In this document: one piece after another, positions 41,236-51,315 of the stretch | Position numbering within the stretch: the stretch's first letter is position 1 | Layout of the letters: every line of letters begins with the position of its first letter | Source of the DNA: Actinomycetales bacterium | GTDB lineage: Bacteria > Actinomycetota > Actinomycetes > Actinomycetales > Microbacteriaceae | Direction of reading: 5' to 3' | Length of the DNA: 64,000 bases | NCBI GenBank assembly: GCA_015654475.1 | Contig: JAATGV010000006.1 | Location: 1-64,000, forward strand | The notes under the pieces: generated by a model | Told to the model about the DNA's origin: nothing | The model's input: the letters and a program-made list of their open reading frames with translations, nothing else | Databases searched by the model: none | Program-made: the position numbers and the translations under genes

Positions 41236-44200
41236 GTGCGACTCAGTTTCACCCACATACGAGCGCACATGCCGCCGCATGACGTCATTATTCACGCAGA
41301 TGTCACGGTTACTGTGGGGCAACTAGCCGCCCGGCTGCTTGGCGAGGATGTGCCGGAACGCGACGTCACTCTCAGAGTGCACCACCCGGGCGAACCAGTC
41401 CCGGTTGTGCTCGATCCCCTTGCAGTGCTGCCGCAATCGCAACTTCGCCCGGGCTCACGAGTGCAAGCCGTGCCGGTGGCACATGTCGGCGTCACCGAGG
41501 CGCGCGCCTACGTCATCGTCGCCGCATGCACCGACAGCCGCGGGCATCAGTGGCCTCTTGTGGATGGTCCTAACCTCATCGGGCGTGACCGTGGCGCCCG
41601 CATCTGGCTTGCCTCGCGTACGGTCTCCCGCAAGCACGCGAAAATTGTGATCGATAGCGGCGAAGCACGCATCACCGACCTCGGCGCGGTCAACGGGATT
41701 GACCTCAACGGGCACCCTGTCAGCGTTGCATCGCTCCGTAACGGAGACGTCATCACTTTAGGGAACGAGACACTTCAGTTTCGGTGGATGCTGCACACAG
41801 GTGAGCACCCACGCCGACAGCCTGTTTACACCGACCACGTGCGCCCACCACGTATCGAAACCTATGCGCCAAGTGCCGCCCACACTTTGCCTGCACCGCC
41901 AGAGGCGCCGCGACCACAACGGCTGCCCATGCTGGCGGTACTTGCCCCAATGCTGATGGGAGCCGCATCGTTCGCCTTTACCCTCTCGCTGCAGTCGCTC
42001 ATCCTCGTTGGCCTCTCGCCTCTCATTATGCTCGGCAGCTGGCTCGATGGGCGGATAGGAGCAAAACACGATCACGCGCGCGCCATGTCCGACTATCACA
42101 AAGGAATGGAACGGCTTGAGGCAGTTATCGTCGCCGATCAACGCCGCGAGGCCGACACCCGCAACCGTGAAGTTCCTGGTCCGGAATCCACTGGCCATGC
42201 TGTCGTCAACTGCACGGATCTGCTTTGGACACGACGGCCAGAACACAGCACATTCTTCGAACTGCGGGTTGGCACGGGGCGAGATCGCAGCCGAACCACC
42301 ATCTCGCTGCCTGAGCGCGGTGCGGTTCCCGACAGAGAGTGGGTCGCCCTCGAAAATCTCCGTGATCGGCACACGCATATTGACCCGGTGCCTCTATTGG
42401 TGTCGTTCCCCGAATCGGGTGGTTTTGGAATCGTAGGCTACCCCGCAGCGCGCGACGGCCTCATGCGCGCGAGCATTCTGCACCTTGCCGCCCTCCATGC
42501 CCCAAGCGAGATCGTGTTCGCCGTACTCGCTGCAGACGCGATCGCAGACCGCTGGCAATGGCTCAAATGGTTGCCGCACGCTGACGCTCCGCAAAGTCCC
42601 CTCGCCGGTGCGCACCTCGCACGCGGACCCATCGAGGCAGGGCGGCTACTCTCTCGCCTTGAGGAACTCGTCGAAATGCGGGCGAGGTCCGGCCCGGCCC
42701 CCGGCTTTCGCTCGCACCTGCCGCGAGACCACCGCGTCGGGCACGACCACGGCACGCCTATTTCTCAGTTGCCGATCACCCCCGCGCTCGTCGTCTTCAT
42801 CCTTGGCGATCCAGGCGTCGACGCGGGCAGGCTCGTACAACTCGCCGAACGAGGCCCCGATTCCGGCGTGTACACGCTCTGGATGCGGGAAACCCGAGCG
42901 GAGCTTCCGGCCGCCTGCCGAACCTACGTCCACTTTGACCCAGACCGGCGGGGATCAATCGGCTACGTACGCGAGGCGGATCAGGTCGTCATCGGTACCC
43001 CTGACTGCGTCGATGTGGACGAAGCCGGTCTGCTGGCACGTCGTCTTGCAGCGATCAACGATGCCGGAGCGCGGATGCTCGACGAATCCGACCTGCCTCG
43101 CAGAGTGAGCTTGCGAGAGTTGTCGTCATATGACCTGATCGGCTCTCCGCAAGGCGTGGTCGCATCCTGGGCATCGACAGACAGTCTCAAGGCGCGATGG
43201 CAGCCAGGCGGCGAGCGCGCTGCTGGTACCATCCCGGCGGTCGTCGGCGTGGGGGCGGATGGGCCGCTCACCCTCGATCTGCGCGACCAAGGGCCGCATG
43301 CACTCGTCGGTGGTACCACTGGCTCGGGCAAATCGGAGTTCCTGCAAACCTGGATCATGTCCATGGCCGCCTCGCACTCTCCAGACCGCCTGACCTTTCT
43401 CCTCGTCGACTACAAAGGTGGCTCGGCCTTTGCTAAATGCGTCGAACTGCCGCACACGGTCGGGCTCGTCACCGATTTGAGCCCGCACTTGGTGTATCGG
43501 GCGCTCACCTCACTGCGTGCTGAACTCACGTATCGCGAGCACATCTTCAACGAACACGGAGTCAAAGATCTGGTAAGCATGGAACGCCGGTCCGATCCAG
43601 ACGCGCCGCCGATCCTCGTCATCGTGATCGATGAGTTCGCGGCCCTTGCCGCAGACGTGCCCGAGTTCGTTGATGGCGTCATCGACGTGGCGGCTCGTGG
43701 GCGTTCTCTCGGGGTGCACCTCATCATGGCGACGCAGCGCCCAGGCGGAGTCATCAAAGACAATCTGCGGGCCAACACGAATCTGCGGATCGCCCTGCGC
43801 ATGGCTGACCCGGGCGACAGCAATGATGTGATCGACACTGAGGTGGCAGCGCACTTCGACCCGAGCACTCCTGGCAGAGCGGCGGTACGTGTCGGCCCAG
43901 GCCGCATCGCCGGCTTTCAGACCGCATACATCGGCGCGCCTGTTCAGCAGGAGGCAAGCTCACCGGACCTCATCATCTCCGAACTGCCCTTCGGCCCGGG
44001 CAAGCAGTGGTCTGCGCCATTCACTGCGCTGCCGACGACAAGCGGACCTCGCGAAATCGAAGTGCTGCTCGACCATATCCGGCAGGCAGCCGCACGGCTG
44101 AGGATCGCTCCGCCCCGGCGTCCGTGGCTTGATGAGTTGCCGACCGTTGTCAGCCTCACTGACCTGCCAGGAGCAGACCACGTGGGGGAGGATCGTGTTA

Positions 44201-45810
44201 CGCCACAGCATGCGTCCGACGGCCCCGTGTGGGGTATCGGAATCCAAGACGACCCGGTGCGCCAGGCACAACATCGGTGGGACATCCACCCGGAAAAGGA
44301 TGGGCCTCTCTGCATTATCGGGATGGCGGCCAGCGGAAAGTCCGCCACGCTGCGCACCATTGCCGCCGCCGCCATCATCGAGGCCACGATGGATGCTCCG
44401 GTATGGATTTACGGGTTGACCTCGGCGGGCGGCTTGAGCGCGCTCGAACCGCTGACTAGCTACGGCGGAACGATCAAGAACGACGACAACGAGCGAGTGC
44501 CACGCCTGTTGAGGTGGCTCGTCGATCTTGCGAAAAAGCGGACAGCGAAATTCTCACGGCTGAATATCACCAATCTCAGCGAATATTTGGCAAGTACGCG
44601 CTCGGCGGTGGCGCCAGATCCGGGTTCGGTTGCCAACTCGGTTGTCTCAACCGGTGCTCATTTCGACGACCAGTCGCGTCAGAGTGCGGACACCGGTACC
44701 GCTGATGCGGATCCGCCGGGGTCCGCACCCATGGATCGCGCCCGAATTGTGCTTCTCGTCGATGGGTTTGCGCAGTTGCGTGAGCACTGGGAATACACTC
44801 GGCAATTTGACTTCGAGCGAACCTTCGACGATCTGCTCTGTTTCGGGCCTCACGCCGGAGTTCATGTTGTGCTCACCGCGGATCGTCGGCGCGCGATGCC
44901 GACTCGTTACGACGGCTACTTTGGCACACATATTCTTCTCAAAGTTCCCGATGGCGACGTAAATCTTGCCGACGTTCCCAAAGGCTTCTTCGACGATGCG
45001 TCTGCTGGCCGTGGATTTGCCGGCGGGCTCGAAGCCCATGTCGCCCTGCTTGGGGCGGCGACCACGGCAGGCGGGGCGGCCGAAGCGTTCGCCGCGCTCG
45101 CCGAGCGCACTGACCGGCTCCCGCAGGCACCGAGTATCCGTTTGCTTCCCGAACGCATCCCGCTCGTGGCTATCGACCCAATGGATCTCGAAGGCAACCC
45201 GGCTTTCGCTATCGCCGATGACGATTTCAACGCGGTCGGGATGCCCTTGGGCGGCCTTGTTCTCGTGCAAGGCCGCGCGAAGTCGGGTGCGACGACAGCA
45301 CTGCGTTGTCTTGCTAGGGCTGCTCAGCGCAGCGGACAGGAGCGACACATCGTGTGGCTGCGTCCCGAAGAGTCAGGAGCCGGCATTCCCGAAGGCATCG
45401 AACTCATCGTCGGCGAGAGCGATGCGGCGCGCTACCTCAACAGTCGGCTGGACCCACAAGGCGAATGTGGCAAAGCAGGGGACGACCTCATAGTCGTTGA
45501 GCACGTCACCGAGTATTACGACACTGATGCGGAAAAGCCTCTTGAAGCGGTGCTTCGGCTTGCTCAGCGCGGCAAGGTCACGGTCATCGTCGAAGCTGAC
45601 CCTGGTCTTGTCGGCAACTCGTGGGACATCCACTCTGCGCTGCGGGGCGCGCGCATCGGGCTCCTTCTTCGCCCGGAAGACGGGGATGGCTATACGGTTC
45701 TAAGGATGGACCTTCCGCGCGAAGACACGGCTGTATTTCCGCCCGGCCGCGGGTACCTTATCAACGGGGGTGCGATCCGGAAGGTACAGGTCGCGTTCGT
45801 CGACGACTAG
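41236..45810 (+). CDS. FHA-domain FtsK/SpoIIIE ATPase, EccC/EssC-like type VII secretion motor
   Basis: A 1524-residue membrane ATPase. Residues 1-85 look like a small beta-grasp-type domain. A FHA domain (about 92-185, IGRDRGARIWLASRTVSRKH) follows, then two hydrophobic segments (about 231-269). Three FtsK-type ATPase domains come next: D1 Walker A GGTTGSGKS (Lys699) with Walker B LVIVIDEF; D2 GMAASGKS (Lys1035); D3 GRAKSGATT, where Ala1352 replaces the P-loop Lys, so D3 is probably inactive. GTG 41236 is set by GGGGGAT. The layout mixes EccC (three ATPases) and EssC (FHA) traits. No eccB, eccD, eccE or mycP is in the window. Confidence 0.9.
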   Translation: MRLSFTHIRAHMPPHDVIIHADVTVTVGQLAARLLGEDVPERDVTLRVHHPGEPVPVVLDPLAVLPQSQLRPGSRVQAVPVAHVGVTEARAYVIVAACTDSRGHQWPLVDGPNLIGRDRGARIWLASRTVSRKHAKIVIDSGEARITDLGAVNGIDLNGHPVSVASLRNGDVITLGNETLQFRWMLHTGEHPRRQPVYTDHVRPPRIETYAPSAAHTLPAPPEAPRPQRLPMLAVLAPMLMGAASFAFTLSLQSLILVGLSPLIMLGSWLDGRIGAKHDHARAMSDYHKGMERLEAVIVADQRREADTRNREVPGPESTGHAVVNCTDLLWTRRPEHSTFFELRVGTGRDRSRTTISLPERGAVPDREWVALENLRDRHTHIDPVPLLVSFPESGGFGIVGYPAARDGLMRASILHLAALHAPSEIVFAVLAADAIADRWQWLKWLPHADAPQSPLAGAHLARGPIEAGRLLSRLEELVEMRARSGPAPGFRSHLPRDHRVGHDHGTPISQLPITPALVVFILGDPGVDAGRLVQLAERGPDSGVYTLWMRETRAELPAACRTYVHFDPDRRGSIGYVREADQVVIGTPDCVDVDEAGLLARRLAAINDAGARMLDESDLPRRVSLRELSSYDLIGSPQGVVASWASTDSLKARWQPGGERAAGTIPAVVGVGADGPLTLDLRDQGPHALVGGTTGSGKSEFLQTWIMSMAASHSPDRLTFLLVDYKGGSAFAKCVELPHTVGLVTDLSPHLVYRALTSLRAELTYREHIFNEHGVKDLVSMERRSDPDAPPILVIVIDEFAALAADVPEFVDGVIDVAARGRSLGVHLIMATQRPGGVIKDNLRANTNLRIALRMADPGDSNDVIDTEVAAHFDPSTPGRAAVRVGPGRIAGFQTAYIGAPVQQEASSPDLIISELPFGPGKQWSAPFTALPTTSGPREIEVLLDHIRQAAARLRIAPPRRPWLDELPTVVSLTDLPGADHVGEDRVTPQHASDGPVWGIGIQDDPVRQAQHRWDIHPEKDGPLCIIGMAASGKSATLRTIAAAAIIEATMDAPVWIYGLTSAGGLSALEPLTSYGGTIKNDDNERVPRLLRWLVDLAKKRTAKFSRLNITNLSEYLASTRSAVAPDPGSVANSVVSTGAHFDDQSRQSADTGTADADPPGSAPMDRARIVLLVDGFAQLREHWEYTRQFDFERTFDDLLCFGPHAGVHVVLTADRRRAMPTRYDGYFGTHILLKVPDGDVNLADVPKGFFDDASAGRGFAGGLEAHVALLGAATTAGGAAEAFAALAERTDRLPQAPSIRLLPERIPLVAIDPMDLEGNPAFAIADDDFNAVGMPLGGLVLVQGRAKSGATTALRCLARAAQRSGQERHIVWLRPEESGAGIPEGIELIVGESDAARYLNSRLDPQGECGKAGDDLIVVEHVTEYYDTDAEKPLEAVLRLAQRGKVTVIVEADPGLVGNSWDIHSALRGARIGLLLRPEDGDGYTVLRMDLPREDTAVFPPGRGYLINGGAIRKVQVAFVDD

Positions 45811-45945
45811 CCTTCGCAACGTTGGGTACCGAGGTCGCGTGCCATATTTGCCCAGCAATGGCGTGTCGGGTGCCTCAGTTGGCTTCATCTCCTCAGGCGA
45901 TCCAACCGCCACATGCATGGAACATGCCTGAAACATTCAATTCCG

Positions 45946-45951
45946 TATAAT
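45946..45951 (+). promoter_or_regulatory. Candidate -10 of the peptidase operon
   Basis: A perfect TATAAT lies in an AT-rich patch, with ATTCA and TGAAT flanking it as a short dyad. No good -35 is found at 16-18 bp, so an activator may be needed. Confidence 0.4.
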
Positions 45952-46010
45952 GAATATCCTTGTAAGAGGTTCATATTAGGGAACGCGTGTTGAGAAAAGG
46001 AGGGCCAGTG

Positions 46011-47597
46011 ATGGAGTCTCCTCGGCTGAGTCAGGATGAACTCGCGCTTCAACGCCGATTGCAGGACTGGTGTGAATTGAACTCCGAAGGATTTGTGCAA
46101 CTTCTGTCGGAGTGGATCTCGTACCCAAGCGTGGGCGATATGCACAAGGCTGCTCCCGGATCTCCCTTCGGCCCAGAGGTGCGAAAGATGTTCGACCGGG
46201 TCATCGCCGACTCGCGGGCACTCGGGTTCACAGTTGTTGATCAAGATGGATATGCACTCACTATCGCCGACGCAAGCGTGAGATCACCACACCAAGCTTC
46301 GATTCCTGCGGCGGAGGCGCAGCGCGGCTCGCGGCCAACCCTTGCACTCGTCTCTCACATCGATGTTGTGCCACCAGGCGAGGGGTGGACGCATCCCCCC
46401 TTCATTGCAACGCGCCAAGGCCACTTCGTGATCGGCCGCGGTGCACACGACGACAAGGGGCCGGCGCTACTCGACCTCTTTGTGCTCAAAGCGCTCCGAG
46501 ACCTCGAGATCTCGTCGGGCCTCGATGTCGTGGTCGTGCTGGGAGGCGATGAGGAGACGGACATGAACGACATGCGACACTATGCCCAGACAGCCAAAGT
46601 ACCCGACTATTCGTTCGTCACCGATGGCCCTTTTCCCGTCAACTACGGCCAAAAAGGTCTGCTCACCATTGAACTGAGGCTGCCAACTGGCCCTGTTCTT
46701 GCCACGCTACGAGGTGGAAGCGCGCCAAACGCTGTGCCAGACACGGCTCGAGCCTTGTTGCAGAGCAGCCTCCTCTCGCCCTTGCGCGAGCACATTCGTG
46801 CTGGAGACGTTCCAGACGCAGACCGCGTCGTGATCCACGAACGGGAAACCGGTGTTGAGGTAGAGTTTCGAGGCATTTCAGGCCACGCGGCCTTTCCCGA
46901 AGGATCTCTCAACGCAATTGTTGGTCTTGCCCGCGTTTTGCAATGCCTGACCGAACTCGACGATGCGGATCGCCACGCAGCCGAGACAATCGTGCGTCTT
47001 TGGGGCGATCCGAATCCCACATCCACGGGTACGGTTTGTCGTGACGACTCGGGACCACTCACTCTTAACCTCGGTTTGGCGCGCCCCGAGGCGAACGCGA
47101 CCTCTCTCACTTTTGACATGCGGTACCCCATGACGGCAGATGGGATGACCGTCATCTCGAAGTTTTCGGCCGCCGCAGTCAGCGCGGGTGCACGTGACCT
47201 CTCAGTCGTCGATAGTCCCGCCTATTACATTTCGCCAGAGAACCCCATCGTGCGTCTCCTCGGCGAAAGTTTTAACGATCTTTTCGACTTGAACGCGAAG
47301 CCGATCGCCACCGGGGGTGGCACACATTCTCGGGTGCTGCCAAATGCCATCACATTCGGTCCCGACTTCTGGCACCTGCCGGAGGCAGCCGCACGAGTGC
47401 CGCAGTCGATCCGTCCGGACGGCATCTCCCCAAGCGGTGGCGACCCTCACTCGCATGACGAATACGTTTCTGTTCCACATCTCATGGCCTCGTTGCAACT
47501 CTACGTATTGGCGATCACGCGCCTCGGCAGGTATCTGTCCACGTCGGCTGGCGGGATCGATGACTCTGACAACGGCGATGCGGAGGCCTCGCAATGA
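46011..47597 (+). CDS. M20-family dipeptidase
   Basis: A 528-residue zinc-dependent dipeptidase of the PepV/Sapep group. The dinuclear-zinc and catalytic motifs are visible: SHIDVVPPGEGW (His, Asp), GRGAHDDKGP (bridging Asp), GGDEETDMNDM (catalytic Glu-Glu), VTDGPFPVN (Asp) and GGTHSRVLPNA (His), with GHAAFPEGS in the lid domain. AGGAGGG precedes ATG 46011. It is followed by an aminotransferase and an S10 carboxypeptidase in the same direction, a peptide-degradation set. Confidence 0.93.
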   Translation: MESPRLSQDELALQRRLQDWCELNSEGFVQLLSEWISYPSVGDMHKAAPGSPFGPEVRKMFDRVIADSRALGFTVVDQDGYALTIADASVRSPHQASIPAAEAQRGSRPTLALVSHIDVVPPGEGWTHPPFIATRQGHFVIGRGAHDDKGPALLDLFVLKALRDLEISSGLDVVVVLGGDEETDMNDMRHYAQTAKVPDYSFVTDGPFPVNYGQKGLLTIELRLPTGPVLATLRGGSAPNAVPDTARALLQSSLLSPLREHIRAGDVPDADRVVIHERETGVEVEFRGISGHAAFPEGSLNAIVGLARVLQCLTELDDADRHAAETIVRLWGDPNPTSTGTVCRDDSGPLTLNLGLARPEANATSLTFDMRYPMTADGMTVISKFSAAAVSAGARDLSVVDSPAYYISPENPIVRLLGESFNDLFDLNAKPIATGGGTHSRVLPNAITFGPDFWHLPEAAARVPQSIRPDGISPSGGDPHSHDEYVSVPHLMASLQLYVLAITRLGRYLSTSAGGIDDSDNGDAEASQ

Positions 47598-47700
47598 GCA
47601 GAATGTGGTCTCCGTGGCGGTTTTGCGGTGAACGTATTCGCGAATCTGTTCTATCAACCATTCAAGAGGGGCGCTTCGGTGCGTCTGGAAGGGAGTTGCC

Positions 47701-48810
47701 TTGACTCAAGTACATCTTCGAGAGGGACTGGAGGAGTTGCCGAGTTATCGTCAGGGGAAACCGGCACCCGCGCGCGACATCCCGACATATAAGTTGTCGT
47801 CGAACGAGAACCCGTACCCGCCGCTGCCTTCCGTTGTACGCAGGGTCAGTGAAGCCGCGTCTACGATGCATCTCTACCCGGACATGTCTGGGCGCGCACT
47901 TGTCACGAGGCTCGCGGAGCGGTATGACGTGGATGCCGATTGCATTGTTCTCGGTTCGGGCTCGGTCGAGATCGCGTCGCAACTGATGCGTGCGACTGCC
48001 GGAGCAGGCGATGAAGTACTGTTTGCATGGCGTTCGTTCGAGGCGTACCCGACGCTCGCGATCGCGGCTGGAGCGACACCGGTCATGGTTCCCCTCACCG
48101 ATAGCCTGACTCATGACTTTGATGAAATGCTCGCGCACATCACACCACGCACACGTGTTGTGCTCATCTGTAACCCCAATAACCCCACCGGTACCGTGGT
48201 TGACGCGGATGCGATGGAGCGATTCATCGCCGCAACTCCAGACAATGTGCTTGTCGTTATCGATGAGGCCTATCAAGAGTTCAATCGTGCCGAGAAGAGC
48301 CCTGTCGGCATCGAGGTGTTTCGTCGGCATGACAACGTGATGGTGGCTCATACGTTCTCGAAAGCGTACGGTCTCGCCGGGATGCGTATTGGGTATGCGG
48401 TAGCGCCTCCCGCTGTCGCTGACGCGTTGCGCAAGGTTGCGATTCCGTTTGGGGTGACATCGTTGGCGCAGGAGGCGGCGCTTGCTTCGCTCGATGCGAT
48501 TGATGAGTTGGCTGAGCGCGTAGACAAGTTGGTTTCAGAGCGCGACCGTATCCAGGATGCGTTGAAGGCACAGGGTTGGGCCATCTGTGATTCTCAGGCG
48601 AATTTTGTCTGGTTGCCGACCGCGGCGTACACCGATGACGTGGCCAGAGTTCTCGATGATTTCGGAATTGTGGGGCGGGTATTCTCTGGTGAGGGCATTC
48701 GGATCTCGATCGGTTTGCCCGAGGCAAACGATGTGGTGATCGCGGCATGTGCCGCAGCATATCCGGCCACTACTCCCCACCCTCTCTCCAGAACTACTGC
48801 GCAAGGATAG
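47701..48810 (+). CDS. HisC-like PLP aminotransferase
   Basis: A 369-residue fold-type I aminotransferase close to histidinol-phosphate or aromatic aminotransferases. Motifs: YKLSSNENPYPPLPSV, PNNPTGTVVD, VVIDEAYQEF and the PLP lysine in HTFSKAYGLAGMRIGY. The start is TTG 47701 after AAGGGAG. HisC and Pat types cannot be separated by eye. Being between two peptidase genes rather than in a his operon suggests catabolic transamination of released amino acids. Confidence 0.92.
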   Translation: MTQVHLREGLEELPSYRQGKPAPARDIPTYKLSSNENPYPPLPSVVRRVSEAASTMHLYPDMSGRALVTRLAERYDVDADCIVLGSGSVEIASQLMRATAGAGDEVLFAWRSFEAYPTLAIAAGATPVMVPLTDSLTHDFDEMLAHITPRTRVVLICNPNNPTGTVVDADAMERFIAATPDNVLVVIDEAYQEFNRAEKSPVGIEVFRRHDNVMVAHTFSKAYGLAGMRIGYAVAPPAVADALRKVAIPFGVTSLAQEAALASLDAIDELAERVDKLVSERDRIQDALKAQGWAICDSQANFVWLPTAAYTDDVARVLDDFGIVGRVFSGEGIRISIGLPEANDVVIAACAAAYPATTPHPLSRTTAQG

Positions 48811-48814
48811 ACAG

Positions 48815-50326
48815 ATGACTGAACAGATGCCCGATGCTCCTGGCCCTGGGACAACACGAGATAGCGCATCAGCAGGAGTACCTGTATTCCAGTTCAGCGC
48901 ACCGGCTGTGCGCACGATGCTCTGGCAGGGCAAAGGCCTGAGCATTGAGTATGAGGCCCGGGCCGAGCAGTTCATTGTGCCGGACGGCGCTGATGTGCCC
49001 ATGGCAAGCATGTTCGCCGTGTCGTATACAGCACAGCCTCGACACGTGTCGCGTCCGATTACGTTCCTCTTCAATGGGGGCCCGGGCTCGGCAAGCTTAT
49101 GGTTGAACATAGGTGGTTTTGGCCCGAAGCGCGCCCGCACGGCGACTCCGCAACCGACACCACCTGCACCGTACGCCTGGGGAGACAATCCCTTCAGTCT
49201 GTTGCCGTATTCCGACCTGGTGTTCGTGGACGCGGTCGGCACCGGATATTCGCGGATCATCCCTCCAGCGCGAGCGGAAAGTGTGTGGGGCGTGGACGCG
49301 GATATCGACATTTTCGCCCGTTTCGTGCAGACCTATCTCACACGGATGGATCGCTGGGAGTCGCCTCGATTCCTATTTGGCGAGTCCTATGGCACTACTC
49401 GTGCTGCAGGCCTTGCGTATGTGTTGCAAAATCGCGGCATCGATATTAGCGGCATTGTGCTTCTGTCGACGATCCTCGATCTTTCGGTGGAACTGCCTGG
49501 CAATATTCAGGATTTTGTGAACCTTTTGCCCTCGTATGCAGCGACTGCTCGCTTTCATGGCGTGGCTGGATTCTCCGACCTGTCGGATGCCGAATTCGAT
49601 GAGGCAGCCGTCGAGTTTGCCGAGGGAGACTTCGCACGCGCGTTGTCGCGTGGTGACGCAGTTTCTGACGCTGAGGAGCACGGTGTCGCGGCGACGCTCT
49701 CTTCGTTCGTTGGCATCGACGTCTCGATATTGTTGGCGCGTCACCTAAGGATTGAGATGGAGGACTTTCGCGAGCTTCTGCTCGCCAAGTCTGGTGTGAC
49801 AGTTGGACGTTTTGACTCGAGATTTGTGGCACGTAGCCCTTATGTGGTTGGGCATGGTGGCTTCGATCCCGCCACCAATGACGCAGCCACCGCTGGTGTG
49901 AACAGCGCGCATCTTGCGGCATTCCGTACGCACCTCCATCGTGAAATCGGGTTCTCGAGTCAACTTGCTTATCTGCCGTTGAACAACATGGTTGTTGAGT
50001 CGGCTTGGAATTGGTCGCACAAGGCTCCTGGCATCGATCAACAGCTCCCGGTTGCCAACTTGGCCCTCGACCTGGGGGCGGCGATGCGTCGCAATCCAAA
50101 CCTTCAGGTCTTGGTCATGGGGGGTCGTTACGACCTCGCGACCCCCTACCTTTCAGCACGCCACGATATCTCGCAGCTGTTTTTGGCTCAAGAGCTTCGT
50201 ACAAACGTGACGTTCTGTCGGTATGAGTCTGGACATATGGCGTTTGTGGATGAGGCAGCGTCTGCCGCAATGATTGTTGACTTGTCCGCGTTTTACGGTC
50301 GTGCTGTCGCGGCACATCCCTATTGA
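48815..50326 (+). CDS. Peptidase S10 (serine carboxypeptidase) family protein
   Basis: A 503-residue alpha/beta-hydrolase carboxypeptidase. The catalytic Ser is in FLFGESYGTTRAAGLA, Asp in GGRYDLATPYLSARHD and His in YESGHMAFVDEA; the N-terminal oxyanion segment is FLFNGGPGSASLWLN. No signal peptide is seen, so it likely acts on imported peptides in the cytoplasm. It starts 4 bp after the aminotransferase stop, with AAGGA upstream, so the two are co-transcribed. Confidence 0.93.
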   Translation: MTEQMPDAPGPGTTRDSASAGVPVFQFSAPAVRTMLWQGKGLSIEYEARAEQFIVPDGADVPMASMFAVSYTAQPRHVSRPITFLFNGGPGSASLWLNIGGFGPKRARTATPQPTPPAPYAWGDNPFSLLPYSDLVFVDAVGTGYSRIIPPARAESVWGVDADIDIFARFVQTYLTRMDRWESPRFLFGESYGTTRAAGLAYVLQNRGIDISGIVLLSTILDLSVELPGNIQDFVNLLPSYAATARFHGVAGFSDLSDAEFDEAAVEFAEGDFARALSRGDAVSDAEEHGVAATLSSFVGIDVSILLARHLRIEMEDFRELLLAKSGVTVGRFDSRFVARSPYVVGHGGFDPATNDAATAGVNSAHLAAFRTHLHREIGFSSQLAYLPLNNMVVESAWNWSHKAPGIDQQLPVANLALDLGAAMRRNPNLQVLVMGGRYDLATPYLSARHDISQLFLAQELRTNVTFCRYESGHMAFVDEAASAAMIVDLSAFYGRAVAAHPY

Positions 50327-50410
50327 CGGGTGATGGCTGGCCTGGGGCTCAGGGTTTCCCCTAGAGGTATTGGGGGAGTATCGAGGTAATGAAGCTCGTG
50401 AGCTCCGGGG

Positions 50411-51124
50411 TCAGCTTGTTGGTTTGCTACGGTGCTGGCGAATGGCATGTTCGACCTGGGCGTCGTCTTGGCTGCGGATGGCTTCAACGATATCCGTGTG
50501 CACGCGAAGTCGTTCGTCGCTGTCGGCGACGAATCCGATGGGGCCGAGTCCATGTTCCACACCTGCTTCGGCACCGATGTAGTCGACGACGTTGAGGTAG
50601 AAGGTGCGTAGCACCACGTTCGGTGAGATGGCGGCAATGCGCCGGTGCAACTGCCAGTTGGGGTGCAAACCGTCGTAGGGCTGATGCCATTTGGCTCGAA
50701 CATCGGCAACGAGGGCGTCGAGTTCGGCGAGATCCTGTTCGGTGCGGTAGCGAGCAGCGTGCTCGATGGCAATGGTGTCAAGCGCGTCCACAACCTCGAG
50801 GAAGTAGTTGATGGGGGCCCCCTGGCCCCGCAACTCTGTTACTTCCTGGGCGAGACGCATGAGTGGGGAGGGGGAGGCGACGAAAACTCCGCCACCCGGG
50901 CCGGGGTGCACATCCACCAGCCCGCGGCCGCGCAGCAGTCGTAAAGCTTCGCCGAGGGTTGCAGGTGCAACCCGGTATTGGTCTTTAAGCTCGGTCTTCG
51001 TACCGAGACGATAGCCATTCGGCAGCGCATCGGTGGTGATTCGGGTTTGAATGGCATTGACGACGTAGTCCGCCGCCGATGACTGGGGGCGAGAAGGGAT
51101 GCTGGATTGCTCGGCTTTATCCAC
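50411..51124 (-). CDS. GntR/FadR-family transcriptional regulator
   Basis: A 237-residue regulator. The N-terminal winged helix reads LGTKTELKDQYRVAPATLGEALRLLRGRGLVDVHPGPGGGVFVA, and the C-terminal helical domain carries FCD-type metal-binding features (AIEHAARYRTEQDL, NWQLHRRIA, RVHTDIVEAIRSQD, EHAIRQH). GTG 51124 follows GGAGGAG. It is divergent from the TPP enzyme, and a palindrome at 51270-51284 lies between them, so it probably represses that gene in response to an organic acid. Confidence 0.9.
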   Translation of the reverse strand: MDKAEQSSIPSRPQSSAADYVVNAIQTRITTDALPNGYRLGTKTELKDQYRVAPATLGEALRLLRGRGLVDVHPGPGGGVFVASPSPLMRLAQEVTELRGQGAPINYFLEVVDALDTIAIEHAARYRTEQDLAELDALVADVRAKWHQPYDGLHPNWQLHRRIAAISPNVVLRTFYLNVVDYIGAEAGVEHGLGPIGFVADSDERLRVHTDIVEAIRSQDDAQVEHAIRQHRSKPTS

Positions 51125-51269
51125 GTCTCCTCCAGTCGATTTTGGCCATAGTCACGCCCCGGACTGTTCTATCTTAGGGTTCGGCGGTTCAGATTCAGTC
51201 CGCGCCAGGCCAGCGTGCGGCGGACGCGGGTACCAATTGCATTGATTTAATATACATGAAACAGTAGAG

Positions 51270-51284
51270 ATGTAATCATTACAT
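51270..51284. promoter_or_regulatory. Candidate GntR/FadR operator
   Basis: ATGTAATCATTACAT is a palindrome with 7-bp arms in an AT-rich patch (51240-51300), 32 bp before the TPP enzyme start. TGT/ACA ends are typical of FadR-subfamily sites. Confidence 0.6.
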
Positions 51285-51315
51285 TGAATGTATCTAATTA
51301 GAGAGGTTGAGTGTG

